From positions 69,409 through 133,408 of the forward strand of contig NZ_PJJP01000038.1 of NCBI RefSeq assembly GCF_002929555.1: DNA of 64,000 nucleotides. The letters are read 5' to 3'. Under the pieces are notes generated by a model, which was given only the letters and a program-made list of their open reading frames with translations, was not told where the DNA came from and did not search any database. Both the position numbers and the translations under genes were made by a program. Numbering within the stretch: the first letter of the stretch is position 1; the number at the start of each line of letters is the position of its first letter. The DNA is from Cryobacterium sp. N22. Lineage in GTDB: Bacteria; Actinomycetota; Actinomycetes; Actinomycetales; Microbacteriaceae. Shown here in pieces: positions 18,393 through 26,919 of the stretch.

Positions 18393-18411
18393 CATCGGCC
18401 TCCAACCGATG
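18393..18411. promoter_or_regulatory. Hairpin in the rpsM leader
   Basis: CATCGG (18393-18398) and CCGATG (18406-18411) form a six-base stem. It is next to a second short GGGG/CCCC stem in the 160-bp gap between rpmJ and rpsM. The long gap in an otherwise tight operon suggests a leader with a regulatory role, for example autoregulation by a ribosomal protein, but this is inference. Confidence 0.35.
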
Positions 18412-18487
18412 GTGTCACCCCGAGGGGTTCCCGGCACTGCTATGTATTTAGTTGTGTCGTGCGTGGATCTCGAGAACGACCATCGCT

Positions 18488-18506
18488 GGTCGAGCTTGTC
18501 GAGACC
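18488..18506. repeat. Single TCGAG-family repeat abutting the rpmJ stop
   Basis: GGTCGAGCTTGTCGAGACC, one copy of the motif found in the arrays elsewhere. Its last base is shared with the rpmJ stop codon (TAG at 18506-18508 on the minus strand). Confidence 0.9.
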
Positions 18507-18619
18507 TAGCCCTGACGCTGCTTGTGACGCGGGTTCTCGCAGATGACCATCACGTTGCCGTTACGGCGGATGACCTTGCACTTGTCACAGATCTTCTTGA
18601 CGCTGGGCTTGACCTTCAT
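18506..18619 (-). CDS. rpmJ: 50S ribosomal protein L36
   Basis: A 37-residue zinc-binding large-subunit protein. Translation starts [20 protein letters not shown] and keeps the zinc ligands Cys11, Cys14, Cys27 and His32, so it is the C+ paralog. The length is exactly normal. It sits between infA and rpsM as usual. The stop codon touches a TCGAG repeat. Confidence 0.97.
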   Translation of the reverse strand: MKVKPSVKKICDKCKVIRRNGNVMVICENPRHKQRQG

Positions 18620-18686
18620 GGGTGTGTCCTTGTATTCGCTGTCTTCGTACCCACGGAATGCCGCGGGCCGTTACTTACAGCAACGC

Positions 18687-18908
18687 TTACTTGTAGCGGT
18701 ATACGATCCGACCGCGGGTCAGGTCGTAAGGGCTCAGTTCCACGATCACGCGGTCCTCAGGGAGGATGCGGATGTAGTGCTGACGCATCTTGCCCGAAAT
18801 GTGGGCAAGAACTTTGTGGCCGTTGGTCAACTCAACACGAAACATCGCGTTGGGAAGAGCTTCGACTACTGCGCCCTCGATCTCGATGACACCGTCTTTT
18901 TTGGCCAT
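18687..18908 (-). CDS. infA: Translation initiation factor IF-1
   Basis: An S1/OB-fold factor that occupies the ribosomal A site in initiation. The 73-residue product begins [20 protein letters not shown] and ends RGRIVYRYK, with [20 protein letters not shown] in between. It is the first gene of the infA-rpmJ-rpsM-rpsK-rpoA-rplQ operon, 67 bp ahead of rpmJ. A good sigma-A promoter lies 93 bp upstream. Confidence 0.98.
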   Translation of the reverse strand: MAKKDGVIEIEGAVVEALPNAMFRVELTNGHKVLAHISGKMRQHYIRILPEDRVIVELSPYDLTRGRIVYRYK

Positions 18909-19000
18909 AACTCACTATCGCTAAAGTATTGGTTGCTGGTCTTGCGGGAATTGTGGCCTCCAGACACGCCTGTAAAGGCAGTCTTAGACACCAAGGATTC

Positions 19001-19029
19001 ATCCTATGCTATGCGATTGCCCTTGGCAA
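19001..19029 (-). promoter_or_regulatory. Predicted sigma-70-type promoter of the infA operon
   Basis: On the minus strand a -35 TTGCCA (19024-19029) and a -10 TAGGAT (19001-19006) are separated by exactly 17 bp. Transcription would start near 18994 and give a leader of about 85 bases before infA. It lies immediately after the mtlD stop codon, so infA does not depend on readthrough from the mannitol genes. Confidence 0.75.
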
Positions 19030-19030
19030 T

Positions 19031-20185
19031 TCATCCCTGTACTCTCGTAGCCGCTCGCACGACCTCGAGCACATCGGCGTAGAGCGGATGCGTGGCCTCG
19101 AGCCCGCAGACGGTGCTCACGATGGTCTCGGCGGAGTCGGTGGCGAGCATCCGCTGCAGCTCAACGCTCTGCTCGTCGTCGGCAACGTCGAAGCGGAGGG
19201 CCGCGGCGATCGCCTCGAGCAGCGCCACCGGGCGGGTGCCCCGTTCGGCGATCTCGGCGGCCGGGCCGATGAAGCGTTCGTGCCGGCTGAGCTTGCGCAG
19301 CGGCTGACGGCCGACGCGTTCGACGGTGTCCGGCAGCGAAGGGTTCGCGAACCGGCCGAGGATCTTCTGGCGGTAGGCACGCTGGGTGTCCTCGTCGAGG
19401 CCGTGCTTGGCCACCAGGAGGGCGCTGGTCTCTTCGAGCACCCGGCGGGCACCATCCGCGACGGACGGCACCAGCAGGGCGTCGGAGAGCTTGGAGACGC
19501 CGGCCTGGGTGCCGAGGTAGGCGACGGTGGCGTGCCCGGTGTTCACAGTGAAGAGCTTGCGCTCGATGTAGGGCGCGAGGTCCTCAACGAACGTGGCGCC
19601 GGGGATCACCGGCGGGGTGCCGCCGAACGCGGGACTCTCGATGACCCACTCGTAGAAGGCCTCGACAGTGACGTCGATGCCCGCATCGGCGGCCTGGCCG
19701 GGAACGATGCGGTCCACGGCCGTGTTGGCGAAGGCCACCCGGCCGGCCAAGGCCGCGCGCTCGCTCTCGGGCACGTTGGCCCAGACCTGCTCGGCGAGCA
19801 CATCGGTGGCGTTGATCGCGTTCTCGCAGGCCATCACGGCCAGCGGGGGCAACCCGGCCTCGCGGCGGGCCAGGCCCGCCGCGATGACCGGGGCCACGAA
19901 CCGCAGCACGGTGGGGCCCACGGCGGTGGTGACAGCATCCGCCGTGGCGATCTCGTTGATGAGATCCGCTTCGTGGGTGGCGCTGTTGAGAGCACGGAAG
20001 TTGTCGACCACCTTGTCGGTGGGGGTCTCCCCCGCCTCGTGCACCGTGTACGACGGCGCCTGCTGCAGCGCCTCAATGAGAGGGGCATTCACATCGGCGA
20101 AGACAACCTCATAACCGGCCTCATGGAGCAAAAGACCTACGAAGCCGCGGCCGATGTTGCCCGCGCCGAAGTGAATGGCTTTCAT
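19031..20185 (-). CDS. mtlD: Mannitol-1-phosphate 5-dehydrogenase
   Basis: Oxidises mannitol-1-phosphate to fructose-6-phosphate with NAD+. The 384-residue product starts [20 protein letters not shown], with the Rossmann motif GAGNIGRG typical of MtlD. The catalytic-domain segment [18 protein letters not shown] has the conserved Lys, Asn and His. It overlaps mtlF by four bases and is last in the EIIB-ptsH-ptsI-mtlA-mtlF-mtlD run. Its product feeds glycolysis and the GlmS reaction. Confidence 0.96.
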   Translation of the reverse strand: MKAIHFGAGNIGRGFVGLLLHEAGYEVVFADVNAPLIEALQQAPSYTVHEAGETPTDKVVDNFRALNSATHEADLINEIATADAVTTAVGPTVLRFVAPVIAAGLARREAGLPPLAVMACENAINATDVLAEQVWANVPESERAALAGRVAFANTAVDRIVPGQAADAGIDVTVEAFYEWVIESPAFGGTPPVIPGATFVEDLAPYIERKLFTVNTGHATVAYLGTQAGVSKLSDALLVPSVADGARRVLEETSALLVAKHGLDEDTQRAYRQKILGRFANPSLPDTVERVGRQPLRKLSRHERFIGPAAEIAERGTRPVALLEAIAAALRFDVADDEQSVELQRMLATDSAETIVSTVCGLEATHPLYADVLEVVRAATRVQG

Positions 20186-20622
20186 TCTGCGTTTACCTCC
20201 TCGAGCAGGGCGAAGATCTCGTCCTGCGAACCAGCGTCGATCAGTTTCTGTACTTCGTCCTCGTCGGAGAAGACGACGGCGATCTTGGAGAGGATCTCCA
20301 GGTGTTCGTTGTTCAGGCCGGCGATGCCGACCGCGAACTTGACGGGCTGGCCGTCCCAGTCGATCGGTTCCGCGTACCGCACCAGCGAGAGAGCCGATCG
20401 CACGATCGACTCCTTCGCGTCGTTGGTGCCGTGCGGGATCGCCAGGAAGTTACCCATGTAGGTGGAGACGGAGTTCTCGCGCTCGAACATCGAGTCGACA
20501 TACTCCTGCTTCACCGCTCCGGCGGCGACCAACAGGGCACCGGCCTCACGGATGGCCTCGTCGCGGGTGGTGGCCGCGCCGGCGGCCACCACGTTCTGCG
20601 GTTCCAGAATGCTCTGGGTCAT
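20182..20622 (-). CDS. mtlF: Mannitol-specific PTS enzyme IIA
   Basis: Soluble phosphocarrier that takes phosphate from HPr and gives it to the IIB domain of MtlA. From the ATG at 20622 the 146-residue product has the active-site motif [12 protein letters not shown] (His64) and [21 protein letters not shown] longer frame upstream is antisense-type shadow over mtlA. Its ATG shares a base with the mtlA stop (TAATG) and its end overlaps mtlD. Confidence 0.95.
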   Translation of the reverse strand: MTQSILEPQNVVAAGAATTRDEAIREAGALLVAAGAVKQEYVDSMFERENSVSTYMGNFLAIPHGTNDAKESIVRSALSLVRYAEPIDWDGQPVKFAVGIAGLNNEHLEILSKIAVVFSDEDEVQKLIDAGSQDEIFALLEEVNAE

Positions 20623-22079
20623 TACTTGATAACTCCTTCGTTGGTGCCCTGGAGGGACTGTACGACCTCGTCGTACTTGGGGCTGTTCATGAAGTTGTCC
20701 ACCGACACGTGAACCGACTTGGGGCTCTTGCCGCGGGCCCGGTCCGTCAGGTCCTGGTGGGTGATCACGAGGTCGGCGGTGCCGTCGAGGTTCGCGATGG
20801 CCTGGTTGGTCACCGTGACCCCTTCGATGCCGGCCTTCTTGATCTTGTTGCGCAGCACCGAGGCGCCCATGGCGCTGGAGCCCATGCCGGCGTCGCAAGC
20901 GAAGACGATGTTCTTCACTGCGGTGCCGGTCGTGGCCGAGGCGCCGAGGTTGCCCAGAATGGAGCTGGACTTGCCCTTGTTGGCTTCGGTCTTGGCGATC
21001 GCGGCGGCCAGTTCGTTGTCGTTCTCAGCGGCGAGGTCCTTCTTGCGGCTGGCGCGGAGGATGACACCACCGATCGCGAACGAGACACCGGCAGAGGCGA
21101 TGACCGAGAGGATCACGCCGATGAAGTCGGTTGCCGGCGTCTGCGCCAGCACGGCGATGATGCTGCCGGGCGAGGCGGGGGCGCGCAGGCCGGTCTGGAA
21201 GGCGACGTTCACGGCAACACCGGTCATGCCGCCACCGATGGCGGCGAGCACCATCATCGGCTTCATCAGCACGTACGGGAAGTAGATCTCGTGGATGCCA
21301 CCGAGGAACTGGATGATGATCGCGCCGGGTGCACTCGCGCGGGCCAGGCCGACGCCGAAGAACGAGAACGCGAGCAGGATGCCCAGGCCGGGGCCGGGGT
21401 TCGCCTCGAGCAGGAACAGGATGGACTTGCCGGACTCCTGGACCTGCTGCACACCGATGGGGGTGAGCACGCCGTGGTTGATGGCGTTGTTGAGGAAGAG
21501 GATCTTGCCCGGTTCGATGAAGATCGACGCGATCGGCAGCAGGCCGTTGACGATGAGCCAGTCCACGATGGTCTCGAGGAAGGCGCTCAGGCCGGTGACC
21601 AGCGGGGCGATTCCGAAGAACGCACCCAGCGCCAGGGCGAAGCCGAGGATACCGGCGGAGAAGTTGTCCACCAGCATCTCGAAGCCGGGGCGGATCTTGC
21701 CGGCCCAGATCTTGTCGACCTTCATCAGGATCCATGCGGACAGCGGGCCGACGATCATGGCGCCGATGAACATCGGGATCGAGCTGCCCACGATGACACC
21801 CATGGTGGCGATCGAGGCGATCACTCCACCGCGGGTGCCGTAGACCATCCGGCCGCCGGTGTTGGCGATCAGCAACGGCAGTAGGTACAAGATCATCGGG
21901 TCGACGAGCGTGACCAGGGTCTCGTTCGGGGTCCAGCCGGTGGGGATGAAGAAGGCGGTGATGATGCCCCACGCGATGAACGCCGCGATGTTGGGCATGA
22001 TCATGCCGCTCAAGAAGGTGCCGAAGGCCTGTACGTGGACCCTCGCGCCCTTCTTCTCGGTGACAGACGTCGTTGTCAT
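20622..22079 (-). CDS. mtlA: Mannitol-specific PTS enzyme IICB
   Basis: Membrane transporter that takes up and phosphorylates mannitol. The 485-residue protein begins MTTTSVTEKKGARVHVQAFG. The IIC domain covers about residues 10-345 (GTFLSGMIMPNIAAFIAWGI; PGKILFLNNAINHGVLTPIG, the conserved NNAINHG loop). A linker and the IIB domain follow, with the phosphocysteine in VFACDAGMGSSAMGA (Cys395). No fused IIA is present; MtlF supplies it. It overlaps ptsI by four bases (ATGA). Confidence 0.96.
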   Translation of the reverse strand: MTTTSVTEKKGARVHVQAFGTFLSGMIMPNIAAFIAWGIITAFFIPTGWTPNETLVTLVDPMILYLLPLLIANTGGRMVYGTRGGVIASIATMGVIVGSSIPMFIGAMIVGPLSAWILMKVDKIWAGKIRPGFEMLVDNFSAGILGFALALGAFFGIAPLVTGLSAFLETIVDWLIVNGLLPIASIFIEPGKILFLNNAINHGVLTPIGVQQVQESGKSILFLLEANPGPGLGILLAFSFFGVGLARASAPGAIIIQFLGGIHEIYFPYVLMKPMMVLAAIGGGMTGVAVNVAFQTGLRAPASPGSIIAVLAQTPATDFIGVILSVIASAGVSFAIGGVILRASRKKDLAAENDNELAAAIAKTEANKGKSSSILGNLGASATTGTAVKNIVFACDAGMGSSAMGASVLRNKIKKAGIEGVTVTNQAIANLDGTADLVITHQDLTDRARGKSPKSVHVSVDNFMNSPKYDEVVQSLQGTNEGVIK

Positions 22080-23800
22080 TTCTGTGTACCTCTCTCGGGG
22101 GTTGCAAGCACGGTAGGGCCCGTGCCGGTGGGGGCGGTGCTGGTGTAGCTGTGTGCGATTGCGGTTGCCGCGGCGCGAGCGGATGCTGCGCCGTCGGCGG
22201 ACAGAGCGGCCGCGGCGAGGTGCCGGGCCTGCTCGAGTGTGAAGTCGGCCAGGGAGGCCCGAACGTCGGCGAGGGCCGAAGCCGACATCGACAAGGTGGT
22301 GGCGCCGAGGCCCACAAGCACCACGGCGAGCAGCGGGTCGGCCGCGGCCTCGCCGCAGACACCGACGGGCTTGCCGAGGCTCGCGCCGGCGGCGCCGACC
22401 TCGCCCACCAGGCGCAGCACCGCGGGGTGCCACGGGTCCTGGAACGCGGCGACGCTACCGAGCATCCGGTCGGCCGCAAGGGTGTACTGGGTGAGGTCGT
22501 TGGTGCCGATCGACGCGAAGTCGGTGTGCGCCAGGATGCGGTCGGCCAGCAGCGCCGCGCTCGGCACCTCGACCATGACCCCGGCCGTCTTCAGGCCCAG
22601 TTCGTGGGCGAGGACGGTGAAGTAGGCCGCCTCCTCCACGGTGGAGACCATCGGCGCCATCACCCAGAGGTCGGCGTCGGTGGCCGCGTCGGCTTCGGCG
22701 AGGGCGGTGAGCTGTTCGCGCAGGATGTCCTCGCTGGCGCGCAGGGCACGCAGGCCCCGCAGACCCAGGGCGGGGTTCTCCTCAGCGGCGTCGTTGAGGA
22801 ACGCCAGGGGCTTGTCGGCGCCGGCGTCGAGCGCCCGAACGACGACCTTGCGGCCGGGGAATTCGCGCAGCATCCGCTCGTACTGTTCGCGCTGCTGGGT
22901 CACGGTGGGGGCGGAAGTGGAGTCGAGGAAGAGGAACTCGGTGCGGAACAGGCCCACACCTTCGGCGCCGAGGGCGACGGCCTTGGCGGCGCCATCCGCC
23001 GAACCGAGGTTGGCCAGCAACGGAACGCTGGTGCCGTCGGCGAGCTTGCCCGGGCCGATCGGGGCCAGCGCGCGGGCCTCGCGGGCCAGGATGCGGGCGC
23101 GGGCTTCGGCGAGTTGTTTGGCGGTGGGGGCCACGAGCACGATGCCGTTGGCGGCGTCGATGATGACCTCGTCGCCGTCGGCGAGCTGCGCGGCCGCGTG
23201 GGTGCCCACGATCGCGGTGATCGACTTCTCCCGGGCCAGGATGGCGGTGTGCGAGGTGGGTCCGCCGTCGATGGTGATCAGGCCGAGCACCTTGTCGAGG
23301 TTGAGCAGGGCCGTGTCGGCGGGGGCGAGGTCGTGAGCGACGAGAACGAAGGCCTCTTCGGGGTCGGGTACGCCCGGCGCGGGCAGGCCGGCGAGGTTCG
23401 CGATGACCCGCTGGGCCACGTCGTCGAGGTCGGCGGCACGTTCACCGAGGTAGCCGCCTAGGGCCAGCAGCTGGTCGCGGAAGGTGGCGAAGGCCTCGAA
23501 CACGGCGCGTTCGGCGGTCTGGTGCTTGTGCAGCCTGGCGGTGACCTCCTCGATGAGGGTGGGGTCCTCGGCCATCATGGCCTGGGCCTCGAGCACCTCC
23601 TGGGCGGTACCGCCGGCGCGCTCGCCCCGGGCTTCGAGGTCTTCGGCGACGGTGTGCATCGACGCGGTCGCCCGGGCCAGTTCGGCTTCCGGCTCGAGGG
23701 CGCTGCGGGTGCTGACCGGCTCCGGCAGGGGTGCGGGCATGCGCAGGACCCGGCCGATGGCGACGCCCTGCCCGATCCCGATGCCCTGCAGCTCAATCAT
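22076..23800 (-). CDS. ptsI: PTS enzyme I, phosphoenolpyruvate-protein phosphotransferase
   Basis: General PTS enzyme that autophosphorylates from PEP and phosphorylates HPr. From the ATG at 23800 (MIELQGIGIGQGVAIGRVLR) the 574-residue product has the active-site GGPTSHTAILARE (His184), the PEP-binding VGLFRTEFLFLD and SIGTNDLTQYTLAADR, and the catalytic cysteine in GKPVGVCGEAAAD. The frame upstream of 23800 is not conserved. It lies 13 bp after ptsH and overlaps mtlA, an uncommon linkage of general and mannitol-specific PTS genes. Confidence 0.96.
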   Translation of the reverse strand: MIELQGIGIGQGVAIGRVLRMPAPLPEPVSTRSALEPEAELARATASMHTVAEDLEARGERAGGTAQEVLEAQAMMAEDPTLIEEVTARLHKHQTAERAVFEAFATFRDQLLALGGYLGERAADLDDVAQRVIANLAGLPAPGVPDPEEAFVLVAHDLAPADTALLNLDKVLGLITIDGGPTSHTAILAREKSITAIVGTHAAAQLADGDEVIIDAANGIVLVAPTAKQLAEARARILAREARALAPIGPGKLADGTSVPLLANLGSADGAAKAVALGAEGVGLFRTEFLFLDSTSAPTVTQQREQYERMLREFPGRKVVVRALDAGADKPLAFLNDAAEENPALGLRGLRALRASEDILREQLTALAEADAATDADLWVMAPMVSTVEEAAYFTVLAHELGLKTAGVMVEVPSAALLADRILAHTDFASIGTNDLTQYTLAADRMLGSVAAFQDPWHPAVLRLVGEVGAAGASLGKPVGVCGEAAADPLLAVVLVGLGATTLSMSASALADVRASLADFTLEQARHLAAAALSADGAASARAAATAIAHSYTSTAPTGTGPTVLATPERGTQK

Positions 23801-23813
23801 GCGCGCGTCCCGT

Positions 23814-24080
23814 CTAGGCGTCGTGGTCGGTGAGGAGGAGCTCGACGAGGCCGTCGAGCACGGAGTCGGCGTTGTCGCCGTCGGTGGCCAGGGTGACGCT
23901 GTCACCGTGGTTGATGCCCAGCGAGATGACGCCGAGGATGCTGGCGGCGTTGACCGCCTTGCCGTCTCCCTTCTGCAGGGTGACCGGTGCGCCGGCGGCG
24001 GCGGCGGCCTTCGTGAAGAGTTTCGCGGGGCGCGCGTGCAGCCCGTGCGTCGATCCGATCTGTACGGTGCGTTCGACCAT
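23814..24080 (-). CDS. ptsH: PTS phosphocarrier protein HPr
   Basis: Small phosphocarrier between enzyme I and the EIIA proteins. From the ATG at 24080 it has 88 residues, starting MVERTVQIGSTHGLHARPAK with the active-site His15 and Arg17. The AASILGVISLGI segment carries Ser47, the position of the regulatory serine in Gram-positive HPr. Whether it is phosphorylated here is unknown. It sits between the EIIB gene (126 bp) and ptsI (13 bp). Confidence 0.95.
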   Translation of the reverse strand: MVERTVQIGSTHGLHARPAKLFTKAAAAAGAPVTLQKGDGKAVNAASILGVISLGINHGDSVTLATDGDNADSVLDGLVELLLTDHDA

Positions 24081-24193
24081 GTGTCGCGCCTGCCTTTCCA
24101 ACGTGCGGGAGTGTCACCGGGGCCTCAGTCGAGGTCCGGCTTCGTGCGGGCAGCCGGCGGCGGCCGGCACAACAATCAGGGGTGAACGGTACG

Positions 24194-24210
24194 GCTGACC
24201 TGTAGGTCAG
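24194..24210. promoter_or_regulatory. Palindrome straddling the EIIB stop codon
   Basis: The arms CTGACCT and AGGTCAG are separated by two bases and include the EIIB stop codon. There is no U tract. It could be a weak hairpin that reduces readthrough or marks an operator upstream of ptsH. Evidence is structural only. Confidence 0.35.
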
Positions 24211-24524
24211 ACCCAGGACCGTTCGTGGTGGGCATCCACGGCCAGGTCGAGTGCCACGGCGCCGTCGCGCGCTGTGAACACCGATTCGGGCAGCAGGGCC
24301 ACGCCGACGCCGCGCTCTTTGGCCTGGGCGCTGATGCGCTCGAAGCGGGGGGCGAGGTGGGGACCGACCAGGAGGACGTCGATGGTGTCGAGCGAGGACG
24401 GCAGTTCGGATTCACTGCCGGCGACGACCGCGAGGGTGAGCCCGCGTTCCTTGCCGGTGACCCGCAGCCTGTGCGCCACGAATGCGCTGGACGCTCCGGC
24501 ACCACACACGATGAGAATCTTCAT
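24207..24524 (-). CDS. Orphan PTS EIIB-like protein (lactose/cellobiose-type fold)
   Basis: The 105-residue product begins MKILIVCGAGASSAFVAHRL, the P-loop-like phosphocysteine motif of EIIB domains (Cys7), followed by a Rossmann-like alternation (VLLVGPHLAPRFERISAQAK). The start at 24524 is preceded by GAAAGGA, a good ribosome binding site; the frame upstream is not conserved. No EIIC or EIIA of the lactose/cellobiose family is in the window, so its transporter partner is either elsewhere or it has a regulatory role. It is the first gene of the operon facing mtlR. Confidence 0.8.
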   Translation of the reverse strand: MKILIVCGAGASSAFVAHRLRVTGKERGLTLAVVAGSESELPSSLDTIDVLLVGPHLAPRFERISAQAKERGVGVALLPESVFTARDGAVALDLAVDAHHERSWV

Positions 24525-24601
24525 TGATTCTTTCCTTTCATCGATCTTTTGAATGCAACACTTACTGTCCTCTCTCCAGACTTCCGGCGCCACCAGACGT
24601 T

Positions 24602-24620
24602 TTTCCGCAGGGTGCGGAAA
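24602..24620. promoter_or_regulatory. Candidate operator in the EIIB/mtlR divergent region
   Basis: TTTCCGCAGGGTGCGGAAA is a perfect palindrome of two 8-bp arms around three bases, in the 151-bp space between the two divergent genes. It is about 55 bp before the mtlR start and 77 bp before the EIIB start. The placement is right for the binding site of the adjacent MtlR-type activator, but no experimental match is known to me. Confidence 0.6.
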
Positions 24621-24675
24621 CAAGCCGGAGCCCTACCGTGCCGGGCCCGTACTCTGCTTGACTACTCTTGAGACA

Positions 24676-26622
24676 ATGGAGTTGCGCACGATGAGTGATA
24701 AGCAGACGCGGATGCTGGACTTCCTGTCCCAGACATCCAGCTGGATCACGGCAGGCGAACTTGCTGACCGCCTGGGGGTCACCCCGCGCAGCGTGCGCAG
24801 CTATGTCACCGCGGTGAAGGCGGCCGCGCATCCGCTCACCGTCATCGAATCCGGCACCGCCGGCTACCGGCTCAACCGCGACGAATTCGCCAGCTTCACC
24901 GCCCAGCACCGGAGCAAGGTGCGCGAGGCGGATGCGGACACCCCGCAGCAACGGCTCTCCAGCCTGGTGCGGCGGCTCACCGAATCGCCCGACGGTCTCG
25001 ACGTCTACGAGCTGGCCGCCGAGAACTTCGTCAGCGACTCCACAGTGGAAGCCGACCTGGCCCGGGTGCGGCTGATGCTGCCCGACAGCGGCCTGGCCCT
25101 GGTGCGGCACGGCAGCGTCGTCACCCTCACCGGCTCCGAGACCGACCGGCGCCGGCTGCTCAGCCGAATGTTCCGCGAGGAGAGCGCCCGCGGCATGATC
25201 GACCTGGAGACGATCCAGCGCGAGTTCACCTCGGGGCAGGCCGGCGCCGACAGCCTGAGCGCGTTCAAGACCGACCTCATCGAGATGCTCGACGGCCAGG
25301 GCTACTTCGTCAACGAGTACGGCATCAACAACGTGCTGCTGCACGTGGCCATCGCGATCGACAGGGTCACCAAGCACCTCTCCCCCGCGCCGGCCGTCGC
25401 CGAGCCGCCGTCGGAGCTGGCCACCTCGTTGTCCGGCCTGATCACAAAGCACTTCGACGTAAGCCTGGGCAGCGGCGACCTCGCCTACCTGGCGTTCCTG
25501 CTCACCACCCGGGTGATCACCCCCGGCCACGACCAGCCCGCCGAGACCCTCATCGAGAGCTATGTGCGGCCGGAGGAGCTCGCGATGATGCGCGCCATCG
25601 TGGACCGGGCAAGCCAGGAGTACCTCGTCGACCTCGACGATGAGGACTTCATCGTGCGGCTGACCCTGCACGTGCGCAATCTGATCAACCGGGCGCACGA
25701 CAAGTCGTACTCCCGCAATCCGCTCACCCGGTCGATCAAGACCTCGTATCCGCTGATCTACGAGCTGGCCGTGTACATCGCCAGCCAGTTGCAGCGCGCC
25801 GAGCAAATCCTGATCAACGACGACGAGATCGCCTACATCGCCATGCACGTGGGCGCGCACCTCGAGCAGCAGGTGCGCCGGGTGGAGCTGGTGACCTGCG
25901 CGATCGTGTGCCCCAACTACTACGACATGCACGTGCTGCTGCGCGAACGCATCGAGCGGGTCCTCGGCGACGACCTCGAGGTCGTCGCGGTGATCACCCG
26001 CTCCGATGTGGACTGGGACGCGCTCGACGCCGATCTGGTGCTCACCACCATCGACCCGCAGTTGCACGCCGACGGGGTCATCGTGATCCAGCCGTTCCTC
26101 ACCCAGAACGACATCGAGCGCATCCGCCAGCACGCCAGCCGGGTGCGACGGATGCGCCGGCGCGCGCGCCTGAAGGACGACCTGCTGCAGTTCTTCGACG
26201 AGTCGTTGTTCTCCCGCAACTTCTACGCCCCGGACGAGACCGCGATGATCACCGCGCTGGGCGAGCGCATGATGGCGCGCGGCATCATCGACCAGAGCTA
26301 CGTGGACGGCGCCATCGAGCGGGAGCTCATGTCCTCCACCGCGTTCACCGACAACCTCGCCGTGCCGCATGCCATGGCGATGAGCGCCAAGCAGACTTCC
26401 ATCGCCATCGTGATCAACGACGCCCCGATGGACTGGGGTGACAACCGGGTCAACGTCGTCGCGCTGATCGCGTTCAGCGCCGCCGGCCGCAGCACCTTCC
26501 AGGCGGTGTTCGACCAGTTCGTGGAGGTCTTCTCCGACCGCCTCGAGGTGCAGCGCCTGATCAAGCGCTCCGTCGACTTCGCGTCCTTCATCGACGAGCT
26601 CGTCCACGTGATGGACGCCTAG
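24676..26622 (+). CDS. mtlR: MtlR/BglG-family PRD-containing transcriptional activator
   Basis: Predicted PTS-controlled activator of the divergent mannitol genes. Order of domains: N-terminal helix-turn-helix (about residues 5-60, WITAGELADRLGVTPRSVRS), a second winged-helix region, two PRD modules (about 185-400, ending AYIAMHVGAHLEQQ), a Gat-type EIIB-like domain (about 410-500, CAIVCPNYYDMHVLLRERIE) and a C-terminal EIIA-like domain (NLAVPHAMAM, His565). The start is taken at ATG 24676, which has TACTCT seven bases upstream, as in a leaderless gene; ATG 24691 with GGAG nine bases before is the alternative. Confidence 0.9.
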   Translation: MELRTMSDKQTRMLDFLSQTSSWITAGELADRLGVTPRSVRSYVTAVKAAAHPLTVIESGTAGYRLNRDEFASFTAQHRSKVREADADTPQQRLSSLVRRLTESPDGLDVYELAAENFVSDSTVEADLARVRLMLPDSGLALVRHGSVVTLTGSETDRRRLLSRMFREESARGMIDLETIQREFTSGQAGADSLSAFKTDLIEMLDGQGYFVNEYGINNVLLHVAIAIDRVTKHLSPAPAVAEPPSELATSLSGLITKHFDVSLGSGDLAYLAFLLTTRVITPGHDQPAETLIESYVRPEELAMMRAIVDRASQEYLVDLDDEDFIVRLTLHVRNLINRAHDKSYSRNPLTRSIKTSYPLIYELAVYIASQLQRAEQILINDDEIAYIAMHVGAHLEQQVRRVELVTCAIVCPNYYDMHVLLRERIERVLGDDLEVVAVITRSDVDWDALDADLVLTTIDPQLHADGVIVIQPFLTQNDIERIRQHASRVRRMRRRARLKDDLLQFFDESLFSRNFYAPDETAMITALGERMMARGIIDQSYVDGAIERELMSSTAFTDNLAVPHAMAMSAKQTSIAIVINDAPMDWGDNRVNVVALIAFSAAGRSTFQAVFDQFVEVFSDRLEVQRLIKRSVDFASFIDELVHVMDA

Positions 26623-26659
26623 CTCCGCGCTACCCCGCTGCTCGTCGTCGTCTGTGGCT

Positions 26660-26725
26660 AACTGTTCCCGCAACGGACAATTGGTCCCGGCACACCGGGT
26701 GCAAAAGTCCGCACGGGTAACAGTT
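26660..26725. repeat. Palindromic dispersed element, copy C
   Basis: A 66-bp copy with the invariant 20-bp core. Outer arms AACTGTTCCCGCAACGGAC and the complement of AACTGTTACCCGTGCGGAC pair less perfectly (14 of 19, better with a one-base shift). It lies 37 bp after the mtlR stop in the convergent gap with map. Confidence 0.88.
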
Positions 26726-26759
26726 ACACGCGGATGCCGTCCGAACCTGTGGCCATCCG

Positions 26760-26838
26760 CTGATCGAGCCTGTCGAGATCCCGCGACACGGGCACGTTCG
26801 CGACCACAGGTCACCAGGTCTCGACACGCTCGACCAAC
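26760..26838. repeat. Single composite unit of the TCGAG repeat family
   Basis: GATCGAGCCTGTCGAGATC, about 36 bp of linker with CACGTTCGCGACCACAGGTC, then GGTCTCGACACGCTCGACC. This is the same composite unit as in the 100-bp array at 7816-8429, here only once and 34 bp from palindromic element C. Confidence 0.85.
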
Positions 26839-26919
26839 AATCGGCGGACCTCCGAAGACGAGCGCAACGGGCGGCGGGGCCCCGCAGGCGCGGTAACCGG
26901 CTGGCGGGAGCCGGGACCG

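Noticed and set aside
24562..26814. A 750-codon minus-strand frame over mtlR
   Set aside because: Antisense to a complete MtlR-type gene with all domains. The peptide is rich in His, Gly, Val and Asp in a pattern typical of shadow frames.
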